Assembly: GCF_028610705.1 (NCBI RefSeq) | Contig: NZ_JAQQWT010000006.1 | Coordinates: forward strand, 248,001 to 312,000 | Reading direction: 5' to 3' | DNA length: 64,000 nucleotides | From: Halalkalibacter alkalisediminis | GTDB taxonomy: Bacteria; Bacillota; Bacilli; Bacillales; Bacillaceae_D | Shown here: positions 55,863 through 64,000 of the stretch, piece after piece | How positions within the stretch are numbered: position 1 is the stretch's first letter | How the letters are laid out: each line of letters starts with the position of its first letter | Translations under genes and position numbers: made by a program | Notes under the pieces: model-generated | The model's input: only the letters and a program-made list of their open reading frames with translations | Databases searched by the model: none | What the model was told of the DNA's origin: nothing

Positions 55863-56801
55863 TTATCCCTCTTTATTCGTATACATTTTCCGCTTAAACA
55901 TAGGCGAGTATGTCCAATCCTCTTCAGAGCGTTCCTGAACAATTTCTAGAGCATGAAGCCTTGTATTCATCTGCTTAATATGATGGAAAAAGATGGCCTC
56001 AGCCGTTTTAGGCGATACCGTACTTCCATATCCTTGACTCACTTCTCCAAACTGGCTCGCTATACAATGCTTTACTTTCATTAATTCAACATTGGTCCTT
56101 GGAATCCCTGCTTCTTTTGCTGCGTCATAAATAAGTTCAAGTCCAAGAGTGATAGGCCCCATGAATTCACCGGCTGTTGTGTAGTCAGGCGCTACGGCTT
56201 CTGTAAACAACTCTGTCTTCCCTAAATCATGTAAGAGACACGTTGACAGAACCACATCACGGTTCACATGTGGGTAAAGAGGTAGCAATTGTAACGCGCA
56301 CCCTGTCACATGAACGATGTGATCAAGTAATCCTGCGTAGTAAGTATGATGATAGTTTTTTGAAGCTGGTATCGTCGTAACTCGTTCTCTTATTGTCTTT
56401 TGACTGTAAAGTGTTTTGATAATAGAGCTAAGTGCTTCTGATTCAATTTCTTCCATCATCAGTCTTAACTCATGCCAGAGCTCTTCTCTTTGTACTCCTT
56501 CTCTTGAAATTAACTCTGAGACTTTTACTTCATCTTCCCCTGTAGCTAAACGGATACGATGAATAGTTAATTGCAACTGTCCGCGATATGTAATAACGGT
56601 TCCTTCTATTTTAACAATCGCCTTTCTTACGAATTGTTGCTTCTGTTCTATAGTAATATCCCATAATCGCGCTAACATAACATGTAAGTTACGCTCTATA
56701 GTGAGATTTGCATATTCACTGCCATTGGATGCTAGCTTTATTTCACGTTCTCTAATCAGAAAAAAATCTGTAATCGTCTCTCCCTCTCGCCATTGCACCA
56801 C
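55863..56801 (-). CDS. OB-fold/HD-domain protein (YhaM-like)
   Basis: About 312 residues. An N-terminal OB-fold-like region (about 1-95, YANLTIERNLHVMLARLWDI) precedes an HD phosphohydrolase domain with HHTYYAGLLDHIVHV (about 150) and the HD pair in TCLLHDLGKTEL (about 189). This is the layout of the 3'-5' exoribonuclease YhaM, but it is divergent, so nuclease activity is inferred. The start is uncertain: AGGGGGA is adjacent to an ATG at 56807 and better spaced for GTG at 56801. It is followed by the EcsC gene. Confidence 0.75.
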   Translation of the reverse strand: MVQWREGETITDFFLIREREIKLASNGSEYANLTIERNLHVMLARLWDITIEQKQQFVRKAIVKIEGTVITYRGQLQLTIHRIRLATGEDEVKVSELISREGVQREELWHELRLMMEEIESEALSSIIKTLYSQKTIRERVTTIPASKNYHHTYYAGLLDHIVHVTGCALQLLPLYPHVNRDVVLSTCLLHDLGKTELFTEAVAPDYTTAGEFMGPITLGLELIYDAAKEAGIPRTNVELMKVKHCIASQFGEVSQGYGSTVSPKTAEAIFFHHIKQMNTRLHALEIVQERSEEDWTYSPMFKRKMYTNKEG

Positions 56802-56910
56802 AGTCATTCCCCCTATTCGCTTGTCTACATTCTATGCGAGATAGAAAGTTTTCAGTCTAATGATAACGTCCTTTTCAAACAAAAGTAAAGGAAGGAACCA
56901 TCTACTATTA

Positions 56911-56941
56911 AAAGCCCGCTACGAAGACGTAACGGGCTTGT
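56911..56941 (-). terminator. Terminator of ackA
   Basis: Stem AAGCCCG-TACG / CGTA-CGGGCTT in the transcript, then TTTT, just after the ackA stop. Confidence 0.8.
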
Positions 56942-56950
56942 TGAAAAAAG

Positions 56951-58138
56951 TTATTTAGACAAACGTACAGTATCACGTGCAATCATCACTTCTTCATTAG
57001 TCGGAATGACTAACACTTTTACCGGTGAATGAGGATAGTTAATGAATGCTTCTTTTCCACGAACTTTATTTAACGCTGGGTCCCAATAAACGCCCATGAA
57101 TTCAAGTCCTTTTAAAACACGCTCACGAATGACATCACTATTTTCACCAATTCCCGCTGTGAAAATAATCGCATCAACCCCACTCATACGAGCTGCGTAT
57201 GAACCTACATATTTATGAATTCTAGACGTGAATACTTCTAATGCAAGCTCAGCACGTTCGTTTCCAGCCGCTGCCTCACCCTCAATATCACGAAGATCAC
57301 TAGAAAATCCAGATACCCCTAACAATCCACTACGCTTATTCAATGTATCTAGAACACCGTTAGCATCTTGACCTGTTTTCTCCATAATATAAGGGATTAA
57401 AGCAGGATCGATATTACCTGAACGTGTACCCATCGTTACACCTGCAAGAGGAGTAAAACCCATTGAAGTATCAATCGACTTACCACCTTCAATAGCAGCA
57501 ATACTAGCTCCGTTACCTAAGTGACAAGATAGTAAACGTAGTTGCTCTAATGGGCGACCTAATAATTCAGCCGCACGCTCAGAAACATACTTATGCGAAG
57601 TGCCATGGAAACCATACTTTCGGATCCCAAAATCTTCATAGTATTCATATGGCAAGCTGTATAGGAACGATGACTCTGGCATTGTTTGATGGAAAGCAGT
57701 ATCAAAAACTGCTACAGCGGGTACATTCGGTAACACTTCTTGGAATGCTTTAATCCCAACCACGTTAGCAGGATTATGTAATGGAGCAAGCTCAGAAACT
57801 TCTTCTATCCCTGCTAATACCTCATCAGTGATTAAAACTGAGTCATTAAACTTTTCTCCACCATGAACGACACGATGACCAATTCCATCAATCTCATCTA
57901 AAGATTGAATAATTCCAAGTCCCGTTAACTTCTCAAGTAAGGTTTTTACCGCAAACGCATGGTCAGGAATATCTAAAGTTTCTTTATTTTTCTCACCTTC
58001 TACTTCAATCGTAAAGACCCCTTCTCCAAGGCCAATACGTTCGACTAGACCCTTTGTTACGACGGTCTCCTCTGGCATATTTAATAATTGAAATTTCAGT
58101 GATGAACTACCTGCATTAATTGCAATGATTTTTGCCAT
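56951..58138 (-). CDS. ackA: Acetate kinase
   Basis: 395 residues, ASKHA superfamily, interconverting acetyl phosphate + ADP and acetate + ATP. N-terminal [12 protein letters not shown] (about 6-17), [10 protein letters not shown] (Arg about 88), the catalytic [12 protein letters not shown] (Asp about 144), [17 protein letters not shown] (His about 176), [12 protein letters not shown] and [14 protein letters not shown] near 320. It drives acetate overflow and, in Bacillus, is activated by CcpA; a weak cre-like site lies 137 bases upstream. Confidence 0.97.
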   Translation of the reverse strand: MAKIIAINAGSSSLKFQLLNMPEETVVTKGLVERIGLGEGVFTIEVEGEKNKETLDIPDHAFAVKTLLEKLTGLGIIQSLDEIDGIGHRVVHGGEKFNDSVLITDEVLAGIEEVSELAPLHNPANVVGIKAFQEVLPNVPAVAVFDTAFHQTMPESSFLYSLPYEYYEDFGIRKYGFHGTSHKYVSERAAELLGRPLEQLRLLSCHLGNGASIAAIEGGKSIDTSMGFTPLAGVTMGTRSGNIDPALIPYIMEKTGQDANGVLDTLNKRSGLLGVSGFSSDLRDIEGEAAAGNERAELALEVFTSRIHKYVGSYAARMSGVDAIIFTAGIGENSDVIRERVLKGLEFMGVYWDPALNKVRGKEAFINYPHSPVKVLVIPTNEEVMIARDTVRLSK

Positions 58139-58274
58139 TCTTTAAATACAGCTCCTTTTTCTTACACGCTTATTCTACGATTTTGTCCTCTTTCATTTAA
58201 GCACCCCGAATCAATCATTTCAAGCTTATTCGAGGATTTTCGCTCATTTTCACTCGTATTCTTTATTTTCAGAA

Positions 58275-58290
58275 TTGAAACCGTTTTATA
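58275..58290. promoter_or_regulatory. Weak cre-like site upstream of ackA
   Basis: TTGAAACCGTTTTATA on the plus strand (TATAAAACGGTTTCAA on the minus) fits WTGNNARCGNWWWCAW with two mismatches. CcpA activates ackA in B. subtilis from an upstream cre. No clear promoter was placed. Confidence 0.35.
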
Positions 58291-58373
58291 TTCGGAAAAT
58301 TAAAAACTGGCCTTTAAAGAACTTTTTATTGATTTTTAGGAAAATGAGTTAACGAACATAGAAGAGCTTTTTT

Positions 58374-58408
58374 ATCAAAAAAGGAACTTGACCAAAATAG
58401 CCAAGTTC
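58374..58408 (-). terminator. Terminator of ytxK
   Basis: Stem GAACTTG / CAAGTTC with an eleven-base loop and a T tail, beginning eight bases after the ytxK stop. Confidence 0.75.
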
Positions 58409-58415
58409 AACTTTT

Positions 58416-59411
58416 TTATAGTATGTGTAATTCGTTTTCAAACCATTTATTAATTTGTTTCATCATATCAGCTAGTGCTTCTTTTTTAGTGAAAGAAGGC
58501 AATTCAGCTAGTAATGCTTGTTTAGGCAAAATAGTACCCTCTCCCTTTTTCTGAAGCATGAAGATACTTTTACCAGCTTGTTGTGATTTAAACATACTTT
58601 TCGGTAATTGTAACAATCCTAAGATATTCGCTTCCTTTTTAATAAAGTCATGTAATTGTTTGGCTTGTCCGCTTTCAAATAAGAAATTCGGAACAACAAA
58701 AAAGAGAAAACCTCCCGCTTTCGTCTTTTTTATCGCTTGTTCGATCATGAGATGATGAATAAAAGAGTGACCCTCTGTTGCTTGTAATTCATATGTTTTA
58801 GCCGTCCCATCTTTTGGATAATATCCAATGGGTAAATCAGTAACAACCAGGTCTACTTCTAAAAGAGCAATTGGTTCTACACTGTCTTGATGAAAAAGTT
58901 GAAGCTCATGCTTTTGTAAGTTCGCACTTACATATGCTAGCTTTAGTAATGTTTCATCTACTTCAAAGCCGCAAGCCTGAAGGGGAAATGTAGCTTGATT
59001 TAATAACGCAGAAACTAAATTTCCGGATCCAGCTGCCAAGTCTAAAAGAGCCAATTGCTCCTTTTGTTTTCCATAGACTTTATTGACTAAATAACTGATA
59101 AATAAGCATACAGCGTCTGGTGTCATTGAATGATGCGGTTGAATGGCACCTTTCATGCCTTTTAATACAACCAATTGAAAAGCTTTGCGAATTTCTTCAG
59201 CTTTAAATTCTTCTTTTCTAATAAGATCCAGCTTCTCCTTAAGAATTTGTGCTTGGTCTGGTAGTAATGTTTGGCACAACTCTTCTCGAAATAAGTTTTC
59301 TCCTGCTTCAGCAATACCTTCTAAATAAGTAACTGACCCATTCTCCTCTAAGAATTGAGCCGTTTCATCTAAATATGTAAATAGATCTTCCGTTTTTGTT
59401 GAAGTTGTCAT
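58416..59411 (-). CDS. ytxK: Class I SAM-dependent methyltransferase YtxK
   Basis: 331 residues, N-6 adenine methyltransferase-like. The helical N-terminal region (about 1-100) precedes the SAM-binding motif LLDLAAGSGNLVSALLNQ (about 122-139) and a DLPIGYYP motif (about 196-203), which replaces the usual NPPY. The target is unknown. In B. subtilis ytxK follows tpx and precedes ackA; here a permease gene lies between. AGGAGAGG precedes the ATG. Confidence 0.88.
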   Translation of the reverse strand: MTTSTKTEDLFTYLDETAQFLEENGSVTYLEGIAEAGENLFREELCQTLLPDQAQILKEKLDLIRKEEFKAEEIRKAFQLVVLKGMKGAIQPHHSMTPDAVCLFISYLVNKVYGKQKEQLALLDLAAGSGNLVSALLNQATFPLQACGFEVDETLLKLAYVSANLQKHELQLFHQDSVEPIALLEVDLVVTDLPIGYYPKDGTAKTYELQATEGHSFIHHLMIEQAIKKTKAGGFLFFVVPNFLFESGQAKQLHDFIKKEANILGLLQLPKSMFKSQQAGKSIFMLQKKGEGTILPKQALLAELPSFTKKEALADMMKQINKWFENELHIL

Positions 59412-59662
59412 GCCTATTCCCCTCTCCTAAGTTAATTCATCCCAATATTGTAACAAAACAAGCATTGAATTGCTACTTTCTCGACGAGTGAACATGAATA
59501 TGATCGTTATCTATTCCCCATAACCAGTATCGCCTGTTACAAGATGAATCATGCCTATCTGTATTTAATATGATATACAAAAGACTAGGATCTTCACTAA
59601 TCGACAACACTGTTATTACAGGTGTTTTTTCCAATAGATTTTACAACTAAGGTGGTGTTGGA

Positions 59663-60652
59663 ATGAATCAAATATTTGAAATAGCCTATGCCAATTTATT
59701 ATCTCCAATGGTTCTGTTTTTTTTAATCGGAATCATCGCTGTCCTTGTTAACTCTGATTTAAAAGTGCCTACGGCTTTTTATACTGGTTATACGATGATT
59801 ATCCTTTTCACAATTGGTATAAAGGGAGGAATTGAGCTTAGGAATGTCTCCTTTTTTGAAATGCTTCCTGCTATCATTGCAGCTGTTTTCTTGAGTATAG
59901 CCATGCTTTTTATCGCTTTTATCCTCGTTAGAAAGATATGGAAATTCTCAGTTGAAGAGTCTTGGGCTATTTCAGCTCATTATGGTTCCGTAAGTGCTGT
60001 TACTTTCATTGCTGGCCTGGCTTTTTTAGATAAAATTGAAATGAGTTATGAATCTTATATGTCTGCCATTTTGGTCATCATGGAAGGGCCTGCGATTATT
60101 TTGGCCATTATCTTTTACAAGATTTATATTCAAAAACAAGGTAAAGAAACAGATAATCCAAATGCGAGTTTGAAGCATGTAGTAAAAGAAGCTTTTTTCG
60201 GAAAAAGTATATTTTTATTACTCGGAGGGATCTTTATTGGTTTTGTCGCCCATGCCGATGGATTACTGTTAATCAGACCATTGTTTGGTGACTTGTTTTA
60301 TGGGATTCTATGTATTTTCTTATTGCATATGGGGATGATAGCAACTCAGAGTCTAAAGCAATTAGAAAAGTTAACACCGTATTCCTTTCTCTTTGCTTTT
60401 CTTTTACCGTTCATTGGAGGGAGCTTAGGAATCTTCATTGGACAATTCATTGGTCTATCTCTTGGGGGGGCTTTTATCCTTGCTGTGTTAACCGGAAGCG
60501 CTTCTTACATTGCCGCACCTGCTGCTATTGCTCAAGCAATCCCCAATGCTAATTCCGGCATTTATTTAGGTTCAGCGCTCGGTTTAACGTTACCTTTTAA
60601 TTTAATTATTGGTATCCCTTATTATTACTGGTTTGCTACCTTTTACTATTAA
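59663..60652 (+). CDS. SbtA-like sodium/bicarbonate symporter family protein
   Basis: 329 residues with about ten hydrophobic helices, of the DUF897/SbtA family (sodium-dependent bicarbonate transporters). The two inverted halves carry GSVSAVTFIAGLAF (about 109-122) and GSASYIAAPAAIAQA (about 275-289), which match the substrate-site loops of SbtA. AAGGTGG precedes the ATG. It is a single plus-strand gene inserted between ytxK and tpx, absent there in B. subtilis. Bicarbonate uptake fits an alkaline habitat but is an inference. Confidence 0.8.
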   Translation: MNQIFEIAYANLLSPMVLFFLIGIIAVLVNSDLKVPTAFYTGYTMIILFTIGIKGGIELRNVSFFEMLPAIIAAVFLSIAMLFIAFILVRKIWKFSVEESWAISAHYGSVSAVTFIAGLAFLDKIEMSYESYMSAILVIMEGPAIILAIIFYKIYIQKQGKETDNPNASLKHVVKEAFFGKSIFLLLGGIFIGFVAHADGLLLIRPLFGDLFYGILCIFLLHMGMIATQSLKQLEKLTPYSFLFAFLLPFIGGSLGIFIGQFIGLSLGGAFILAVLTGSASYIAAPAAIAQAIPNANSGIYLGSALGLTLPFNLIIGIPYYYWFATFYY

Positions 60653-60660
60653 ACTTAATT

Positions 60661-60700
60661 CGAAAACCCACGGTGCCTTTTAGCTCCGTGGGTTTCGTTT
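60661..60700. terminator. Bidirectional terminator between the SbtA-like gene and tpx
   Basis: CGAAAACCCACGG pairs with CCGTGGGTTTCG around a twelve-base loop, with T runs on the plus strand. Confidence 0.85.
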
Positions 60701-60702
60701 TA

Positions 60703-61203
60703 TTATTGAGCCGCTTTAGCCGCTTCAATCGCCGCTTCGTAATTGGGGTGATTGGTTGCCTCTGATACATATTCTGCATAGGTAACAATATCATTAGAAT
60801 CAATGACAAACACTGCACGAGCAAGTAGACGAAGTTCTTTAATCGCTACTCCGAACGCTTCTCCAAAAGAAAGATCGCGATGATCCGAAACTGTTTGAAC
60901 GTTCTCGATGCCAGCAGCAGCGCACCAACGCTTTTGAGCAAATGGTAAATCGACACTGACTGTCAACACTTCAACATTCGAAAGAGCTGCAGCTTCTTCA
61001 TTAAATCGGCGAGTTTGTTGATCACAAACACCTGTATCAATGGAAGGAACTACACTAATTAAACGAACTTTTCCTTTTGTATCATCTAAAGTGACCTTAG
61101 ATAGATCGTTTGCTAAAACAGAGAATTGAGGAGCCTTCTCCCCAACCTTTACTTCAGAACCAAGCAATGTTACCGGATTATTCTTAAACGTAATCGTTGC
61201 CAT
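60703..61203 (-). CDS. tpx: Thiol peroxidase
   Basis: 166 residues, atypical 2-Cys peroxiredoxin reducing lipid and hydrogen peroxides with thioredoxin. The peroxidatic Cys is in [15 protein letters not shown] (about 60), the resolving Cys in [14 protein letters not shown] (about 94), and the active-site Thr/Arg pattern is present. AGGAGG precedes the ATG. It is convergent with the permease gene. Confidence 0.96.
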   Translation of the reverse strand: MATITFKNNPVTLLGSEVKVGEKAPQFSVLANDLSKVTLDDTKGKVRLISVVPSIDTGVCDQQTRRFNEEAAALSNVEVLTVSVDLPFAQKRWCAAAGIENVQTVSDHRDLSFGEAFGVAIKELRLLARAVFVIDSNDIVTYAEYVSEATNHPNYEAAIEAAKAAQ

Positions 61204-61265
61204 TTAAATTCCTCCTAAAAATAATATGTACAATCCTATCTTACATGAGTTTGAGAATTTATGCC

Positions 61266-61295
61266 AAAAAAAAGAATGGGGAAGCCCCATTCTTT
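61266..61295 (-). terminator. Terminator of ytfJ
   Basis: Perfect stem AAAGAATGGGG / CCCCATTCTTT with a three-base loop, extended by more T. Confidence 0.9.
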
Positions 61296-61766
61296 TTATA
61301 GTGGTTGATTATCAGATGTTGTTGTTGTTGAAGTTGTTGTTGTATTAGGTGGTGGTGTAGTACCTTGAGCAGATTGTGATCCACCATTACTAGCCATCAT
61401 CTGTTGAATTTTTTCAACAACTTGTGGAGCAAAATCAAGTAACTTTTCGTATAAATGAGTATTGCTATCTAAGTGTACCATCTTAACACCTTCACTATTA
61501 ACAACTAAAAATGCAATAGGCGTAATCGAAACTCCACCACCGCTACCTCCACCAAACGGGTGAACGTGCCCTTCTTCACCATGTCGATGTTCAACGACGA
61601 ATTCACTACCACCAGCTGCGAAACCAAAGCCAACCTTCGATACTGGCATAATGACACTACCGTCAGGCGTCTCGACTGGGTCACCAACGATTGTGTTTAC
61701 ATCGACCATTTCTTTTAAATTTTCCATTGCTGTCTTCATTAACCCTTGAATCGGATGGTCTGTCAT
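61296..61766 (-). CDS. ytfJ: GerW-family sporulation protein YtfJ
   Basis: 156 residues. Core GerW/YtfJ domain (about 1-115): TPDGSVIMPVSKVGFGFAAG, GGGSGGGVSITPIAFLVVN. The tail after residue 130 is Thr/Pro-rich (PPPNTTTTSTTTT). B. subtilis YtfJ is a spore protein related to GerW, needed for some germinant responses. AAGGAGG precedes the ATG. It starts 18 bases after ytfI and is likely in one operon. Confidence 0.9.
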   Translation of the reverse strand: MTDHPIQGLMKTAMENLKEMVDVNTIVGDPVETPDGSVIMPVSKVGFGFAAGGSEFVVEHRHGEEGHVHPFGGGSGGGVSITPIAFLVVNSEGVKMVHLDSNTHLYEKLLDFAPQVVEKIQQMMASNGGSQSAQGTTPPPNTTTTSTTTTSDNQPL

Positions 61767-61784
61767 AATCGTTTCCTCCTTGGA

Positions 61785-62447
61785 TTACATATTATTTTCA
61801 ACCGAAGAGCTTGGTCTTTCCATCTTCGGTCTTCTTCTCCAATGCTTGAGTAGCATTAGACCTGCAACGATAGCATGTCCTATTCTGAAAGAAAATATGC
61901 ATGAAAGATATGTATGAGATACAACGGCTTGAAAATGCGGGTTAATCGATAGCTTGGGCATGAGCTTTATTCTCATAGTATTACCAATAAGACCGATAAT
62001 ACTCCCTTTTAATGTCCAAACTGCACCAGCTAACTGAGCCGTGTGAGCCGCATCTCCAACGCCAATATCTGTATGCCAAGTAAACTTGTTCACACTTACT
62101 TTCTTCAAGAAGCGCTTTATAATTTTATGCAGGCCTACTACATGTTTAAATAAATCTCTCAACCATCTTAAATCTTCTAAAATTAAATGAGGTGTAATTG
62201 GAAATTTTTTCTTTGAATCAATACCAGCAATTTCTTGCTCTTCTTCTACAATAACAGCAGCAGAATCAGGATCGATTTTTATAATTGGCGCAGAAAACGT
62301 ATAAACCCTCATTTTCCAAACCGTGACTTTAACCTCAAGCAAATCATCGTCTTGATTATGTCGATATTGACAATCGACTTTCACTTTTGTGATTGCAATA
62401 ACAATGAAAAGTAAAATTATTCCTACTATTACTATTGTCCAAACCAT
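61785..62447 (-). CDS. ytfI: DUF2953 protein YtfI
   Basis: 220 residues with an N-terminal membrane helix (about 2-20) and a soluble domain typical of DUF2953 (VDCQYRHNQDDDLLEVKV; TDIGVGDAAHTAQLAGAVW near 133-150). Function is unknown; the gene commonly precedes ytfJ in Bacillus, which suggests a role in sporulation. AAAGGGAG precedes the ATG. Confidence 0.85.
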   Translation of the reverse strand: MVWTIVIVGIILLFIVIAITKVKVDCQYRHNQDDDLLEVKVTVWKMRVYTFSAPIIKIDPDSAAVIVEEEQEIAGIDSKKKFPITPHLILEDLRWLRDLFKHVVGLHKIIKRFLKKVSVNKFTWHTDIGVGDAAHTAQLAGAVWTLKGSIIGLIGNTMRIKLMPKLSINPHFQAVVSHTYLSCIFSFRIGHAIVAGLMLLKHWRRRPKMERPSSSVENNM

Positions 62448-62502
62448 ACATTTCTCCCTTTACACATAGCGATTATAAATAGTTTCTCCGTTTTTATACG
62501 AA

Positions 62503-62530
62503 ATAAACCTACCAATATTGGTAGGTTTAT
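62503..62530 (-). terminator. Terminator of sppA-yteJ
   Basis: Perfect palindrome AAACCTACC-AATATT-GGTAGGTTT followed by ATTTCG on the minus strand; the T tail is short. Confidence 0.7.
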
Positions 62531-62535
62531 CTTCG

Positions 62536-63096
62536 TTATTCAGATCGATCGTAAATGACAAATGTATCAGCAATGATATCATGCAACCCTTGCTTTTTTT
62601 CGGTAAATGCAACCATGACATAAATCACGTAAAAAAGAAAAAAAACTTGATGCAATAATCGTCCTACTCCTTCTCGAAAAACAATTTGTGACCATTTTAA
62701 GTGTTCATCGTTGGTAGAGATCACTTTAAGTCCCATAACCATTTTTCCGATTGTTTGCCCATAAAGTTTGGTCATAATAGCAAAATAGAAGAAAAAAACG
62801 ACCGCTCCTAAAAAAGTTTCAAAACTGTATGGTCCTAGTGATAGTAGTCCGTCTATATTCGTAAGACGTATGAATGGTGAAACCAACAACAAGTTTATCG
62901 AGAAAACCGTAATTAAATCTAATAAAAAAGCCCAAAGCCTCATCCAAAATCCAGCATAATAAAAGGTAGGAGAAGCCACTGTTACTTCTTCTTGAATAGG
63001 CAAGGGATGAACGGGTTTAGCCATCTCTGTTCGTTTTACACGTTTTCTCAGTCGGCTATTAACGATTCTTTTTCTTTGTTCTAAACCTTCACTCAC
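62536..63096 (-). CDS. yteJ: RDD-family membrane protein YteJ
   Basis: 186 residues with three hydrophobic helices (about 50-70, 90-108, 145-165) and the RDD pattern MRLWAFLLDLITVF and GQTIGKMVMGLKVI. In B. subtilis yteJ follows sppA, and the pair confers resistance to lantibiotics. YteJ inhibits SppA. The start is GTG with AAGGGGGG upstream. It lies 15 bases after sppA. Confidence 0.88.
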   Translation of the reverse strand: MSEGLEQRKRIVNSRLRKRVKRTEMAKPVHPLPIQEEVTVASPTFYYAGFWMRLWAFLLDLITVFSINLLLVSPFIRLTNIDGLLSLGPYSFETFLGAVVFFFYFAIMTKLYGQTIGKMVMGLKVISTNDEHLKWSQIVFREGVGRLLHQVFFLFYVIYVMVAFTEKKQGLHDIIADTFVIYDRSE

Positions 63097-63110
63097 AGTG
63101 CTTGCCCCCC

Positions 63111-64000
63111 TTAATCTGTATAAATATACTTTAAAGTCGGTGAACGATGCGTAGATAAGATACGCTCAAGACTGACTAGCTCTTGATCTCCTCTAATCAA
63201 CTGTTGTAGAGACATTGAGAAAAGCTGAGGAAAACCTAAATGTGCTTCGTACTTTACAACATCATAATGACCGACAAGTTCTCGCATCATCGAAATCGTG
63301 TCATCCAAACTACCAATTTCATCAATTAAGTCAAGTTCTAAAGCTTGTTTCCCTGTGTAAATTCGTCCGTCTGCAATCGTACGTACTTGACTTTCTGTCA
63401 TGTCGCGTCCTTCTACAATAACTCGAACAAATTCATCATAGGATTCATCTATAATGGACTGAAGAATGGCTCTCTCATCATCTGTCATCTGTCTTGTTGC
63501 AGACATAATATCTTTATAAGGACCACTTTTTATCGTATTTACTTCAACCCCGTAATTTTTTGCAAGTCCCGCCACGTTAATCGATTCCATAATAACGCCA
63601 ATCGACCCCGTAATGGTTTGCGGGCTCGCCACGATTTTATCGGCTGGTGCGGCTATATAATAGCCTCCAGATGCGGCCATGTTTCCCATTGAAACATAAA
63701 TCGGAACATCAAACTCGGTTTGTGCATGAACGATTTTCTGATGAATTTCAGCACTCTCTACAACACCGCCACCTGGTGTATTGACTCTAATAATAATGCC
63801 TTCAACATTCGGGTCTTCTGCTGCATGTTCTATTTGTGAAAGGAACATCTGGTGTCTATAACCTGACGTTTGAAATAAACCACCATCTCCTGTGTCTTGA
63901 ATAACCCCATTTATTTCTAAGACAACAATGGTACCTCCCATTTCATCGCCAGACTCCATCACTTGTTGTGTCCAGTGTTGCCCTGTAGGATCTAACATTG
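63111..64000 (-). CDS. sppA: Signal peptide peptidase SppA (5' end outside window)
   Basis: About 296 residues are visible, in the S49 protease fold. The serine is in SMGNMAASGGYYIAAPADK (about 105), the Lys in IKSGPYKDIMSAT (about 158), and GSIGVIMESI is near 132. The family has an N-terminal membrane helix, which would lie beyond the right edge; the frame remains open to the edge. It digests cleaved signal peptides and membrane-bound peptides. It precedes yteJ. Confidence 0.92.
   Translation of the reverse strand, partial: MLDPTGQHWTQQVMESGDEMGGTIVVLEINGVIQDTGDGGLFQTSGYRHQMFLSQIEHAAEDPNVEGIIIRVNTPGGGVVESAEIHQKIVHAQTEFDVPIYVSMGNMAASGGYYIAAPADKIVASPQTITGSIGVIMESINVAGLAKNYGVEVNTIKSGPYKDIMSATRQMTDDERAILQSIIDESYDEFVRVIVEGRDMTESQVRTIADGRIYTGKQALELDLIDEIGSLDDTISMMRELVGHYDVVKYEAHLGFPQLFSMSLQQLIRGDQELVSLERILSTHRSPTLKYIYTD

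Overview
The window is about 64 kb of chromosomal DNA from a low-GC, endospore-forming member of the Bacillaceae. Sporulation genes (sspI, ytxC, ytaF, ytrH, ytrI, ytfJ), strong AGGAGG-type ribosome-binding sites, GTG/TTG/ATT starts and the gene order support this. The order closely follows the Bacillus subtilis segment ysgA-sspI ... infC-thrS-dnaI-dnaB-nrdR-speD-gapB-coaE-mutM-polA-phoR-phoP-mdh-icd-citZ-pyk-pfkA-accAD-ytsJ-dnaE-ytrHI-nrnA-ytpI-ytoI-ytkL-argGH-ackA-ytxK-tpx-ytfJ-sppA. Extra genes (mqnC, hflK/hflC, a GntR regulator before accDA, an SbtA-like permease) suggest an alkaliphilic or halotolerant relative (Halalkalibacter/Alkalihalobacillus type). That placement is an inference. Most genes lie on the minus strand.

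Layout. 1-4.5 kb: rRNA/tRNA methyltransferase ysgA (cut by the left edge), sspI with a sigma-G promoter, peptidase ysdC, a dimeric dUTPase, ysdB with a sigma-W-like promoter, and two membrane proteins. 4.6-8.6 kb: infC-rpmI-rplT behind an L20-type leader, and thrS behind a T-box. 8.6-14.6 kb: ytxC, mqnC, dnaI, dnaB, nrdR and speD. 14.9-23.2 kb: gapB, coaE, ytaF, mutM, polA and hflK-hflC. 23.7-30.1 kb: phoP-phoR and the TCA genes mdh, icd and citZ. 30.3-38.4 kb: ytwI, fxsA, pyk, pfkA, accD-accA, a FadR-type regulator and a malic enzyme. 38.6-46.9 kb: dnaE, ytrH-ytrI, nrnA, ytpI, ytoI and small proteins. 47-54.4 kb: ytkL, a YitT protein, an M24 peptidase, a secreted protein, ytkK, a 50-residue gene at 51564-51716, and argG-argH. 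54.6-64 kb: an EcsC/HD-domain gene pair, ackA, ytxK, an SbtA-like permease, tpx, ytfJ-ytfI, yteJ and sppA (cut by the right edge).

The genes serve core metabolism (lower glycolysis, TCA cycle, acetyl-CoA carboxylation, acetate overflow, arginine synthesis), replication and repair, phosphate sensing and spore formation. Regulation readable in the DNA includes a T-box, an L20 leader with an AUU-started infC, a cre-like site over the citZ -35 box, and paired 13-bp inverted motifs before argG.

The most unusual feature is a dispersed intergenic repeat found five times intact and twice decayed. It is a roughly 80-bp imperfect palindrome containing the conserved word CTCGCTGCGCGCC or a close variant, joined to a strong terminator-like hairpin with inner arms AAAAAGGT/ACCTTTTT. 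Both parts show compensatory base changes between copies, so the folded form appears to be maintained. No phage, transposase, CRISPR array, tRNA or rRNA gene was seen.
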